NCBI GenBank assembly: GCA_011319805.1
Contig: SJRY01000143.1
Coordinates: forward strand, 62,001 to 126,000
Source of the DNA: Macrocybe gigantea
Lineage: Eukaryota > Basidiomycota > Agaricomycetes > Agaricales > Callistosporiaceae
Length of the DNA: 64,000 bases
Reading direction: 5' to 3'
Positions 1 through 10,388 of the stretch are shown here, piece after piece. Within the stretch, counting starts at the first letter, position 1; every line of letters starts with the position of its first letter. Below the pieces are notes generated by a model. It was not told the origin of the DNA. It saw only the letters and a list, made by a program, of their open reading frames with translations, and did not search any database. Both the position numbers and the translations under genes were made by a program.

Positions 1-45
1 CGCATACACGGATTTTTTGACAAAATGCGAACAACATTTTAAATT

Positions 46-547
46 TTAGGCCCTATAACCAACCCGCGCACACGCCAACCAGAACTCGGACCCGCCTTCA
101 GCGCACCAACCGAGCGGACCGAGATCGCATTCCGCGCACGCAAGGAGCTTCATCTTCGGACCTGGATCTCCAAAACACTTCAGCACACCGTTTTTAATGA
201 TTCGTACCTCAGCTCACCAGAACCAGATTGAGATTGAGGCTGCACGGGCTTGGAGAACCCGACGTTCTCAAACTGCATCGGGCTCGGCGTCACGAGCCAC
301 CAATGCGTCGTCTCTGGCGGCCTCGGCAGCTGTGCCAGGACGGCTCGAGATGGATAATCGACTGGCTCCATCTACCGCACGTGAGTACGGTACACCACCA
401 GGATGTGAGCGCGCTCACCTGCACGCTGGCACGCTCGACCCACTTGGCGACACCGCGCTTGAGGATGACGCTCCCGCATCCCGCACGGGGACACAGCAGG
501 TCATACTTGTTCTGCGACGACGCCCTGCCTTCGCAGCCCCGGTTCCT
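46..547 (-). CDS. DSS4: DSS4/Mss4-like zinc-binding guanine-nucleotide exchange factor
   Basis: Mss4/Dss4 proteins bind Rab GTPases of the secretory pathway as weak exchange factors or chaperones. Exons traced on the minus strand: up to 419, 371-218 and 161-46 (introns of 47 and 56 bp, phases fit, stop TAA). Family motifs appear in order: NKYDLLCPRAGCGSVILK (first CxxC-like zinc pair), THWWLVTPSPMQFENVGFS, then LLACAECDLGPLGW (second zinc pair) and a C-terminal aromatic stretch. No ATG lies in frame at the 5' end: going upstream the frame meets the stop codon of the GNAT gene at 548-550. The first exon is therefore unresolved, and the protein may be the C-terminal half of a GNAT-Mss4 fusion (see findings). 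The domain identity is clear; the 5' limit given is only where the frame opens. Confidence 0.8.
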
Positions 548-1488
548 TCATCGGATGCGCCCTCGACGACGTCCAGCACGCCGCCCGGGAACGCAGAGAG
601 AGGTTTCGCGACGGGGCGCGGCGGAGCTGGAGGCGGAGAGGGCCTCCCATAGCCCGGCTGGCATGGCGGAGAAGGGCGGCGCGGCAGATGACGACTCGGG
701 GTTGACTTGTGCTGGCGGGAGGTTATGCGCAAGCTCGCTACGCTTCTGCGCTTCTGAATCCAATATTGCGGGGGGCACAGAGGCAGATGTGGACGAGGCT
801 GCACCAGGGAGGACCCTGACCATCTCGAACCAAGGCTCAGACCCATGCTCGACGGGGCTCTTGCCGACCCAAGCAAACCCAGCGCGCTCGTAGAACGGCC
901 GGAGGTTTTCATGAGTGATGAGCAAGATGCGCTCATACTGCGCGGCCTCTGGCGGCACCTCTGCCTGCGTCGCCGCATCCTCCACCGCCTCTGCCTCTGC
1001 CTCCAGCCTCCTCACGTACTCCCTCAACATCGCCAGCCCTACGCCGCGCCGCCTGTATTGCGGCGCGACGCACACCGAATGGATGCAGACGGACGCGCCC
1101 GCGGGGTCGTGTGCGGACATGGACGCCTTGGTGAGATGCGCGCCGCTCGCGAGTGTCGAGCAGACGTAGCCGATGAGCTCCCGCGGGCCAGCGTGCGCTG
1201 AGACCTTCCTGAGGTAGGCGCCGAGGAAGAGGCGAGGCGCGTTGCACTGACGGTATCTGGGTCTAGTGAGCGAGACGAGCGCGTGAGAGTGAAAGAAGAT
1301 GCGCACTTGAATGCGTCCAACGTGGCTGCTTCGTCGCCGGGATATCCTGTCGAATCACCGTTTTAGACAGATAAGCTGATATAGCCCTTTGGCGATAATC
1401 GAGAGATACCTTGCTGTTCGATCAGAAGCGCATTTTCAAGCTCGCCTTTTTGAATCCAGTCGTACTCTATGGCTAATGGGTCCGGCAT
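548..1488 (-). CDS. GNAT N-acetyltransferase, AANAT/polyamine acetyltransferase (PAA1) type
   Basis: Transfers acetyl from acetyl-CoA to an amine (arylalkylamines or polyamines in the yeast relative PAA1); probably cytosolic. Exons 1488-1410, 1346-1307 and 1256-548 join in phase to 275 codons. Family landmarks: GYPGDEAATLDAFKYRQ near residues 27-43, APRLFLGAY, ELIGYVCSTL, and the acetyl-CoA pyrophosphate loop VAPQYRRRGVG around residue 120, then a strand ending near WFEMVRVLP. The first ATG at 1488 gives the PLAIEYDW-type N-terminus usual for these fungal proteins. After the catalytic domain (about residue 200) there is an unusual low-complexity tail of about 75 residues, which ends at a stop in the same frame as the Mss4-like exon just downstream. 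The tail probably reflects a frameshift or an unseen intron, not a true C-terminus. The gene is divergent from the gene at 1625. Confidence 0.85.
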
Positions 1489-1624
1489 CGAGGATATCGA
1501 CCAGTAGCAATGTGGCAAGGAAGAGAGTGGCGTTGGTCACGTTCAAATCCAGCAATTGATTTGAAACTACAGTTCATAGCATCGCGGAGGGGCGATTATC
1601 AGATACTGTCAGCTGCGCACCTCC
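1489..1624. promoter_or_regulatory. shared promoter gap between divergent genes
   Basis: Only 136 bp separate the start codon of the GNAT gene (minus, 1488) from that of the unrecognised gene (plus, 1625). Both promoters must lie here. I see no clear TATA box. Confidence 0.4.
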
Positions 1625-2893
1625 ATGTCCGAGTACGACCCGCCCAGCATCGATGCGGACGACGTCCGCCGTCTTGTTGAACAGCATCTGTCCGCGTTCG
1701 ACGCCGCGACGGTGCGCAACCTGCGCGCGCTCGAGAACCGCGGCTTCAGGCAAGTCCACAGCTGGCCTCCCTCGTTCCAAATTACTTACCGACCCCATAG
1801 CCACGATCCGCACACACGGTCGTACGTGTTCGACCTCGACGCCGCTGCAGAAGCTAATGACGCCCCTGCGCCGCATGCGTGCTTCTTGACGCTCTCCCAA
1901 CGACGGGAGCAGCCCGCGGACGAAGCGGCGTGCCACCCGCATCCGCTCGCGCTCGTCTCGGAGCTCATCCACGCCATCCGGTCGCACACCGAGATACCCA
2001 TCAGCGCCTCCACGCTCGACACGTCCTTCCACCGTTCCATACGAGCTGCTCCTCTCCACGCCCGTGCCCGTGCCCGCGCCTGTCCGTCGCTCCTGGCTCC
2101 ACCGCCGTCGGCACAGCGGCGCCGAACCCTCTATCGATCCTCTCCCTTGCAGACGCGCGCCGCGCAGGGCTGATCAGCGCGCGGGACGCCATCCTGCTCG
2201 ACCTCGTCCTCGGCAAATTCATGGCTCCACGCCGGCGTGCAGAACGACTGGTTCGGCTCTCCTCTCCCCGCCTCCGCGCCGCCCGCGCGAAGCGTACGTC
2301 TGGCAAGAAGCCTTCACCGCGCTGCTCGAAGGGCTCATGCACGCCGTCCAGTCCAGCGACCGCTACGACGAAGCGTTCCCGTACGAAGAAATGCGGCGGC
2401 ACCTCTCCCGCGCGATCGGCTCGTTCCGTTTGACGACGTCGAGGTGCCGTCGCTCGTCTGGTTCACCGGATCAGAAGACGACATCTACGTCGCCATCGTC
2501 ACGCCGCCGCCCTCGGCCTCCTCTGCACGTCCTTCTGGGCCTGGCGAGATCGTCGCCATCCTCCCCAACGTCGCGCACGCGCTGTGGGGCGACCCATTGC
2601 TGGAATGCCTCATGCTCGGGCATGACCCGTCCACCGGCAGAGGCTCAGGGCCCTCACAAGCCTTCATGGAGGGCTACATCGGCGGCGGCGGCTCGCCCGT
2701 CCTCGTCTTCCTGCGGCACCGCACTAAGCGTCTGTGGTACACCATCTTTTTGGCGCTGCACGTGCTGGTAAAGTACCTGCCCTTGCCGGAAGACGTCGTA
2801 CAGCAGATGCCGCACGTTGAAGAGAAGCTCGATTGGGCAAAGGAGACTGTCCGTCTGTGCGCGTCGAAGCTGAAAGACGCGCCATGCTACTGA
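1625..2893 (+). CDS. unrecognised fungal protein, frame broken several times
   Basis: No family recognised. The first stretch opens with MSEYDPPSIDADDVRRLVEQ and continues in one frame to about 2043. The coding signal then jumps frame without plausible introns: PYELLLSTPVPVPAPV near 2038-2085, LADARRAGLISARDAILLD near 2147-2205, QNDWFGSPLPASAPPA near 2237-2285, YVWQEAFTALLEGLMHAVQ from about 2300, and finally a clean stretch from FDDVEVPSLVWFTGSEDD to the stop at 2893. The pieces read as one soluble protein of about 420 residues with a helical, acidic C-terminus. At least five frame changes are needed. This is either a decayed gene or, more likely given the rest of the window, a GC-rich stretch with several base gaps in the assembly. 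Confidence 0.5.
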
Positions 2894-3114
2894 CTAGGCT
2901 CAGACGAATGCATATTTAGAGAATGGGTAAATGCTATGCGCAATCCTGGAATAGAACACAGGGAAATGCTGTATATTTATTAACGAATCTGGTGTAAGAA
3001 TTTCGAGAGATGATAGGCAAACGTGTCGGAATAGGGGCAGGACACTTCATAGACAGGCAGGGAACAAGATAGAACCGAGCAGTCATCCAACATGAATGAA
3101 CACATCTCCGAGCC

Positions 3115-4185
3115 TCAAAGCTGTGGCGAGGCGGCCTGTCTCTCTGCAAACTCCCTGACGGCCAGTTGCTTGTAGCGCTGGAACAAAAATCAGCACAAAG
3201 ACGACCAGACACAACAGCGTCGGAGACAAACCTCCTTCTCCGTCGCAGGCAGCCCATGCCACACGGCGCCCAGACTGACAAGCTTTTCTTTCCAAGTGCT
3301 GCCCGCCACTTCAGTGTGCTTCTGGTCCTGGATGAACCTTTTGTACTTGTGGCTTTAGACGACTGTACAGAAAAAAGGGGTATGCTATTACACACCTGAC
3401 AAACGGACCTGACGGTCTTGGGCCGTGCTTGCTGCGGAACCTGGCCTTGCCGAGCTTCTCGCGGCGTAGGTTGACCGCCTTGAGGACGGCGGGGTCGACA
3501 CTCTTCAGCCACTCCTGCTTCTCCTTGTGGAATTGCTCCAGCTCGAAGTTGAAAATCTTTCGATAGCGCTGACCCAAACGGAGGTTACGCGTCAGCTATG
3601 CCGCGAAAACACCCTATGTAAAATGTATTACTCACGTCCTTGTCGGACTCGACATGCTCTTCCACTGAGCCGCGGCGGTCTTGGCCAAAGACTGCGCGTC
3701 CGCCGTCGATGCAATCTTTTTGTCGCGCAGATAGTCCACGTAGAAGGAGATGTACGGCGACTTGGGCTTGAGGGGTATCTTCACCCCACGCCAACTAACT
3801 TTCACCTCTGTCACGTAGGAATTAGAATACCGCTGCGGGTGTGTGGAAGAGAGGAGAAGAGGTAGCTACCCTTTGGCTTTTTGGCCTTCTTGGCCGGTTT
3901 TGCGACCTTCTTTGCTACCTTCTTCGCTGGCTTGGCTGCTTTATTTACGGCCTTGGTGGGCGCTGCAAAGTCAGAAGAGACTGTGAGGAAACAAACGGGG
4001 AAGTTTGAAGGTAACATGCCCTTTTCGGTCTTGACTTGAGCGGTGGACGCTCGGGCGGCCACGCTCGGCGTGGTCTGGAGGGCACGCGCCTTTACAAAGG
4101 CAGGCAAAGAGATGACCTGCGGTCTAGCAATAAAGGTTGGTAGAATGGAACGAGAGAGCAAAGAAAGACCCCTGTAAACGAGCAT
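3115..4185 (-). CDS. mitochondrial HMG-box protein (Abf2/TFAM-like)
   Basis: Likely packages mitochondrial DNA. Exons: 4185-4020, 3962-3870, 3807-3636, 3568-3396, 3337-3232 and 3177-3115, phases consistent apart from one missing base. The N-terminus (MLVYRGLSLLSRSILPTFIA) is Arg/Ser/Leu-rich without acids, a mitochondrial targeting signal. A Lys/Ala/Pro-rich linker follows (repeats of KPAKKVAKK), then HMG box 1 starting PKSPYISFYVDYLRDKK and HMG box 2 from RPSGPFVRFIQDQ to ERYKQLAVREF. The first intron (4019-3963) begins with GC and is 57 bp, so it keeps the frame if retained; GT donors do not fit. In exon 3 the frame slips near 3650: one G is missing where the box should read SMSESDKD. An essential-type gene with one such slip suggests a sequence error. 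About 257 residues. Confidence 0.85.
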
Positions 4186-4341
4186 GGTGGGAGAAGGCAA
4201 CGAGAAAGTTGGACGACGAGACCCTGAAATAAAAGAAGAAACTGTTCCAAAGTCTTGCCCGTGACTTATGTGACTGTGACGTCTCGTGACGATCGCGTTC
4301 TGGATTGGATTTGGCTCCGCCAACGTTATCAGCTGAACACC
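4186..4341. promoter_or_regulatory. shared promoter gap, mitochondrial HMG gene and MED8
   Basis: 156 bp between the two divergent start codons (4185 minus, 4342 plus). It must hold both promoters. No recognised element. Confidence 0.4.
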
Positions 4342-5379
4342 ATGCAGTCGTCGTCGTCGTCGTCAGAGGCGCAGCAAGCGTCCACGTTGGCCAATGGCCT
4401 CGCAGGTTTACCCTTGTCGCAGCTTGAATCTTTGCGCTTCAAAGCGAATCAAATCGTTGACTCCATACAGAGCCTGCAGTGGATGCTCGAAGCGGGCAAT
4501 CAGCCCATAATGGCCCAATGGCCTGACATTCTCACAAAGTACAACATCCTCCTCTCCCAAACGCACAGCTTCTATGCCAGCCTCTCCGCCGGCGCCGCTT
4601 CTGCTCCTGCCTCTTCCGGCCGCAACGTCAGCGTGAGCGTCAACGGCACCGCTGCGCAGAGCACAGCGGGCAGCTCGAATCTGTTTGAAAAGGTCGCTCT
4701 GTACCCAAACAGAGGCATGCCTGATACACAGCTCGACAGCGAGGTCATACCCCTCCTGCGGAACCAGCAGACGCTCGACGTGCTTCGCATGGAGAATGAC
4801 ACCGTTCGGCGCCTGGCGGAGCATATGGTCACGCGCGGCTCGCTCGGTGTGCTCGGTGCGCCCGCCTTCTCCAATGCCCACTTGCCGCCGCTGGGTCTCA
4901 GGAAGCCCAAGGTCGAATATGAGGACGTGCTCAAGGAGTGCGCCGAGATTCGCGCCGCGCACGATAAGAGTGCCGAGCGTGCCGTCCGCGCTGTCCTCAT
5001 GCTCCGCGAAAAATTCGATTGGAAGCAGCGCGTTGAGGTCGAAGTCGAGGAGCCTGAAGAGCTTGAGTGGGACCCTCGCATGCTCGACCGCGCTGCCGCT
5101 GCCGCTGCGCTGGGCGGCGAGCCTGGCGCTCTGATGGGCGCGAACGAGGACATGATGGGCGACGCGGACGTCGGCATGGAGTCTGCGGACGGAGGGAGCA
5201 GCGACGAGGACGAGGTGGAAGGTTCGTTGGTTGACCCGAATGGCGTGGAGTCGGCGACACCCTCCCAAGCGCAGCCTCAAGATGCCCTGGCGCCCCCTCA
5301 AATCGTCGCAACTTCGTCGATGAGCTCGAGCATAGACGCGACCACGGTCGCCGACATCCTCAACGGATCCGCCTCTTAA
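4342..5379 (+). CDS. MED8: Mediator complex subunit 8
   Basis: Mediator head-module subunit that bridges activators and RNA polymerase II in the nucleus. A single exon of 345 residues. The ATG at 4342 is chosen because the following Ser-rich run and LPLSQLESLRFKANQIVDSI fit the family N-terminus; the frame is open further upstream only by chance. Recognisable parts: the N-terminal helix pair to about residue 75 (SLQWMLE, WPDILTKYNILLSQTHSF), a central region with ALYPNRGMP and PKVEYEDVLKE, and an acidic, low-complexity C-terminal third (ANEDMMGDADVGMESADGG) that is poorly conserved in fungi. No intron or frame problem. Med8 is essential in yeast. Confidence 0.88.
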   Translation: MQSSSSSSEAQQASTLANGLAGLPLSQLESLRFKANQIVDSIQSLQWMLEAGNQPIMAQWPDILTKYNILLSQTHSFYASLSAGAASAPASSGRNVSVSVNGTAAQSTAGSSNLFEKVALYPNRGMPDTQLDSEVIPLLRNQQTLDVLRMENDTVRRLAEHMVTRGSLGVLGAPAFSNAHLPPLGLRKPKVEYEDVLKECAEIRAAHDKSAERAVRAVLMLREKFDWKQRVEVEVEEPEELEWDPRMLDRAAAAAALGGEPGALMGANEDMMGDADVGMESADGGSSDEDEVEGSLVDPNGVESATPSQAQPQDALAPPQIVATSSMSSSIDATTVADILNGSAS

Positions 5380-6089
5380 TTTTCTCGCATGTTCCAAGTC
5401 ATTCATTCCACTCCCGTCTGTCGAGATCTCCGGTGTGGATCTCCTCATCGGTTCCACGTCCTGATTCCCGTGTTGTCGATAGAACATGAGGCCGCTACTT
5501 AACCTCATAAGCATTCTAATCACTGCCCTGCCATTCATACAGCTGTGCCACTTCGGGACATCTCATCATTCAAACCCCTTCGGCACCTTCCTTGAATGCT
5601 CTCGGTCTTCCGATCTCCCATTATCGTCGATCCTATCCTTCTCTCCAAGCGCTGTGGCCAACTCTAGCCAAGCTGCGTGGATCCTCTTGAAGACGTGCTC
5701 CCCTTCTCCCCTGTTGTTCGCCGACTTTACGTCTCAGTTTAGTCGCCGAGTCGTTCACTACACAAATGACCGACAGAGCAATTCTTTGGCGGCAAAGAAA
5801 GTAGAAGATTGATTGATTGCCGAAAATAGCAAAAAACATGTCTTTTTCGGCCTTCGATGCGCGACCATTCCAATCAAAAAAAAAGAGTTCCTATCATTCC
5901 CTTCTTGTCAGGAATGTCAGTGAAACGGAGCTCATGGAACATATAAGAATTCCGCTTTCCTTGTCTTTCTTCAACATTTCAGTTCCACACCTGTGGACGG
6001 ATACCCGTCTCTCCCTATTTCCTGAATAAAAGGCCCTCTTTCCACAGTCCAGAGTCTCCCTACCGACTCTCGTCTGCCCACTCTGAGCC
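5380..6089. other. intergenic, no gene seen
   Basis: About 710 bp holding the MED8 3' end and the upstream region of the first CPL1-like gene. A TATA-like stretch (aacatataag) lies near 5940. No credible coding region. Confidence 0.4.
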
Positions 6090-8210
6090 ATGCGCCTCAT
6101 CGCTACCACGCTCGTTGCATCCTCTCTCATAGGGCTCTACGTGCCCGCCGCGTCTGCCTTTCTCTTGAACGCCAAAGTCAGGGCAGCGCATGACTCACCC
6201 GCTGCTCAGTCGATTGCGAGGCGGCAGTATCGTATGAAACGCGCCATCGTCGATACATGCATGTCCATCTCAGCTACTGTCCTTGCCAATGCTGCTGGCC
6301 TCGGTGGCGCTGGCTTGGGAAATGGCACCATCTGCGTCTGTCTCAACGTACGTTGGATGACTCTTTCCTGCTTATGTCGATGCTAATTCTTTTGATAGGA
6401 TCTGAATGCTTTCCTGGACACCAGTGTCGACATACAACCCTTCATCAACCTGCTCGGAAGGAACGCCGTCTCCAACCTTTTGACCAGCTTGGTAAGTATT
6501 TTTGTAACCCACTTGCTGAGCTTACATATTGACGCGTCCCGCAGATGTCGCCTTTCGGCAGTAAATGCACTCTTCCTGACCACGCCGTGCGGACGTGTGT
6601 TGTTGACCAGCCCTGCGCTTTCGAGTGCGACTCTGGCTACACCGAACAGAACGGTCAATGCGTGTGCGCTGCTCCCAACACCGAATGTAACGGCCAGTGC
6701 GGAAGCTTCCCCAATGTTGGTCCTTCACCCGTCGTATGCTTTCAGGGATGCTGACTCTCAGGATACAGGGATGTGGCTCTGCTGCGCCCGCGCGCAAGCG
6801 TCGCAGCCTCCCCATTGTGACCCTTGTGCAGGCCAAGGCGACTTGCAAGATTTCTGAATCGGTCTGCGGCGTGGCCGCCCGCGAGGGTAGCATGGACTTT
6901 GAGTGCATTGACACGTCTTCTGCTCTTGACAGCTGTATGTATTTGCTTACCGCGAGTTGTATTTGACAATGCTAATGTGATTGTCTGGTCCTCCAGGCGG
7001 CGGATGTGTCACTCCTCATCCCTTCTACGAGCCATACCGCTCCCAAGACGTCGGCCAGGACTGCAACTTGCTTCCAAACGTCCTCAATGTCGGATGCTCA
7101 GAGTCCAAATGCGTCATCTCTCGCTGCAAGAAGGGATATCAGCCGGACGACGACAAGAGCCGATGTATTCCCGTTGTCGATACTCAGATTCCCGTCCAGT
7201 CGGACTCGACTGTTTTTGAGAGGCGACAGCTGCTCCCTCTTGACCTTGACCTTACCGGCGCGGGCAATGGGGTCACCCCTACGCTCCCAAGCACTATCGG
7301 CGGGCAGATCGCAGACCTTGCCAACGTCGTACTCGGACTCAACTTTGCGTCCGACTTCTTCCCGCACGTGAATGCTTCCACAAACGGCACCATCGGCGGG
7401 CCCGACACTGGCGTTGGCTACAGCACCAACATCCTCCAACTCGTCCAGACCGTCATCAAGGCTGTTGCGGGTCTCCTTGCGTCCCTTACTGGCGGGGAGA
7501 GCAGAAGCCTGTTGCCCAAGGCCAACGAGCTTGCTGCTGCGGCCCAGGCCGTCGCGCAGGCGCTCGCTGCCGAAAATCTGCCCCCGTCCAACCCGTTGGC
7601 CGACTCGATCGATGCCATCGGCAAGGGCACGCTCAACCTGAAGCATCTTCTGAACATCAATGCGACGAGCAACTCGTCCGTCGATACCCCCATCACGATT
7701 CCTGGGCAAGGCAACCTGCTCGCGCACGTTCTGCAACTCATCTCTCCGGACCCGACGGACAACGCGAACGTCGGGCTTGAGGCGCTCGTCGGCAACCTCG
7801 TGCTCAATGTGACGAGTTTGCAGAACCTCACCACATCGAACCCAAGCCTCGTCACCTCCGCACCTGGGTCCGCGAACGCGGGGCTCCTATCCGCACACCT
7901 GCTTGATGGGCTCGTGAACGCCACCGCGGCACTTTTGAGCGCTACGAGCGGGCCTCAGTTCGTCGCCGGCGTGGACGGCGTGAGCGGCACGTATGCGCTC
8001 GTCAACAATGCGCTCGACGGGTGTGGGTGCGTCGAGGCACTTGGGCTCGGCGGCGTACGCGATGGTTTGGGTGATGTGGCGAGGAGTGCCGCTGCGCTCA
8101 AGGCGTGGACGGACGAACACGCGATCGTGTCGCCTGTTATGCCTGGCCCGATTGTGCCCAATTCTGGTCTGTGGCTGGCGGCGCTCGGTATTCCTATCGC
8201 CGCCCATTGA
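6090..8210 (+). CDS. CPL1/PriA-like secreted cysteine-rich protein with a long C-terminal tail
   Basis: Secreted protein of the basidiomycete CPL1-like family (the Cryptococcus member is a virulence-linked effector; the Lentinula member is PriA). Exons: 6090-6347, 6399-6491, 6545-6715, 6769-6934 and 6997-8210, giving 633 residues. Residues 1-24 form a signal peptide ending VPAASA. Then come the conserved CVCLNDLNAFL, a Cys-rich EGF-like stretch (CVVDQPCAFECDSGYTEQNG), and the CPL1 domain proper with SVCG, ALDSCGGCVTPHPFYEPYR and the paired cysteines of CSESKCVISRCKKGY. After this domain (about residue 280) there is an 350-residue tail rich in Ala, Leu, Gly and Asn, with several N-x-S/T sequons (NAS, NGT, NATSN, NVT), which I do not know from other family members. 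The 53-bp third intron uses a weak GTTGGT donor. Confidence 0.85.
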
Positions 8211-9233
8211 CTGACCGCGGGGCTGCGATGCCCTGTCTACTCTAAAAACTCGACCTTGGACTTCATGCACATCCAGAACTCTCAATCGTTTTTGCTATGC
8301 AATGTCTTCGCTCATTGATCTACACCCACTTCGCTCCTTTTCCCACCCCATCGTTTTGTCTTTCCTCGTGGTCCCCTTAATTATGTTTCATACATGCCTT
8401 TGTCATCCTCATTTCATCGTCGTTGCCACTTTTTTTCTCTATTGAATCTGTCATTAGAATACACATTGGCCTACGTATCCCGTAAAAGGTCCGGTACAGC
8501 ATGTCTGGAAATTCAATCAGCTAGCTGTGTGCTCCACTTTACCTAAATAATGGTTCAATGATGCACTTCTTCCCTGGCTGCTATGAGCGTTCTTTCTCCA
8601 CCACTCGGGGTCTTGATTATCAGTGATGTAACGAGTTTGAAAGCTCTTCCGCTAGCGTCGAACCCGGGACGACCTCGATAGGCTCCCATCCTTCTTATGG
8701 TTACCTGATATGCACTTGAATGGTCTTCCAGCTTTGACGCTCATCTCGAGTGCGGGTTCGTTCGAGAAAAGTCGGCGTGCAGTTGACAGCTCTCAGCCCA
8801 AGCTCAGCTAATGAGACAGTTGCTGGCGTAGCATGCGGATCCATGGAGAGGAGCGTGCCTGAGCGCGGCGCATGCATTGCGAGGTTGCCATCGAACGGAC
8901 ATTAAACGACGCCATTGATCGCATTACGAGAATAGCGCCCCTTCTCCCTGCATCGACCTGCTTATCTTCTTCCATTCTCTCCCTTCTTTGAGATGTCGCT
9001 GGCCAAAGCGCTGACGGGCCACGCCGAGGGCATGACATCTCGATTCTCGAGGCCAAGGTCTGCTCGTGCTGCTGATATATAGATCGCGCCGGTGGCGGGA
9101 TGGCTCTCTGCCCACCAGCCTGAATTTCGAGTCCCTAAGACCCTGCTCTGAGCGCCATCTTTGGCGAAGCTCTCGATCGCCCGTGAAATTGAGATCGCGC
9201 CAAGCTGGAGCGTTCCCCTTCTGAAGTTCAGCC
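8211..9233. other. intergenic, no gene seen
   Basis: About 1 kb between the two CPL1-like genes. It holds the 3' end of the first and the promoter of the second. A TTCGA-containing motif near 8660 resembles half of a tRNA T-arm but has no stem partner. Confidence 0.4.
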
Positions 9234-10388
9234 ATGCCACTCTTCCTCCAGCCGCTCTTTTTGTTCTGCCTCGCCAGCACCGCCGCTCCTTTACTTCGAC
9301 TGCTCACTGTCTACGCGTTTCTCTCGTACCCGCATAGCTCAGCGGGTCTCCAAGTCTCGCCAGCCATCAGTGCGGAATCGGTGGTCGACACCTGTATATC
9401 GGTCTCGGGCTCACTGTTCGCCGCGATTGCTGACATGGACGAGAGTCTACCAAAGGACTTGAAAGTCTGTGTTTGTCAAAAGGTAGAAGGATTAGTCGCG
9501 GTGGGATGCCAATCTCTAACTCTGCTGTGACAGGGCAAGAACACTTGGCTCGACGCCAATGCTGACGCTCAGGTCCTGAAAGGCGCGATTGGGCCGGAAC
9601 GTGTTGTTGCTATTCTGGATGACCTGGTGCATCTCAACTCTTAATTGAATCCCCGTTGTTCCTCCGACCTGACCCATTCCTCAGCTGTCGACTGATTCCA
9701 TGGCGTGTTCATCCTTCACTTTCGAGTTTATCAGGAAGGTTGACGTTAGCCACAGGACCACTTAACGCGTCCTACACAACAATGCGCGTTTCCCGAGCAT
9801 AGCATGCGATCGTGCCAAATCGCCTCGCCCTGCCCTTTCTCGTGTGAGACAAACTACAGTCTGAAGGATGGCGTCTGCAAGTGCCTCCCACCTTTCCGGG
9901 AATGTCGGGGAAGTTGTATCGCCGGAGTGCGTGCCACCATTTGTCTTCGAGTCCGTCGCACGCCTCACGATTAAGATAGGAATGCGGACCTCCCTCACAC
10001 CTCCGCACGTTCTACTCGATGTCCCAACTGGTCGAAGCGAAATTGACGTGCAGAGTTAACGAGTCGGTTTGCGGCGTCCCAGGAAAGGAAAACACGTCAG
10101 AGTACCAATGTGTTGATACCAGCACATCACTTGAAAACTGTGAGTGCTTCCCTCCCGCCTCAGAACATACATAACAATTATTGTCTGAAATTTTTCGTTT
10201 GTCAAGGTGGCGGGTGCTTAGTGCCACATCCATTCTATGAACCGTACAGGATGACGAGCAAAGGCCAGGACTGCCGGACTGTCCCAGGCTCAAGGTGTAT
10301 GCGCTCACGCTGCACAGTTCCCGTTGATAACGTCCGCGATACATTTATTTCTTCGCAGTCCCAGAAGGTGCTGGCGCGTAAATCGTAG
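9234..10388 (+). CDS. CPL1/PriA-like secreted cysteine-rich protein, short form
   Basis: Paralog of the gene at 6090. Exons: 9234-9482, 9534-9626, 9756-9926, 9980-10139 and 10207-10388, giving 284 residues. Exons 2 and 3 are 93 and 171 bp, exactly as in the neighbour, which supports the model although the second intron is long (129 bp). A hydrophobic signal peptide covers about residues 1-38. Matching landmarks: VDTCISVSGSLF, CVCQK, the Cys-rich block CQIASPCPFSCETNYSLKDG, then ESVCGVPG, LENCGGCLVPHPFYEPYR and QDCRTVPGSRCMRSRC. It stops soon after the CPL1 domain and lacks the neighbour's long tail. No defects seen; a tandem duplicate of the neighbour followed by loss or gain of the tail. Confidence 0.82.

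Noticed and set aside
4255..4341. longer N-terminus for MED8
   Set aside because: The extra 29 residues do not resemble Med8 and overlap the shared promoter; the ATG at 4342 fits the family.
8640..8690. tRNA-like T-arm motif (gggttcga on the minus strand)
   Set aside because: The sequence around it does not form a T-stem, and no acceptor stem or D-arm lies at the right distance.
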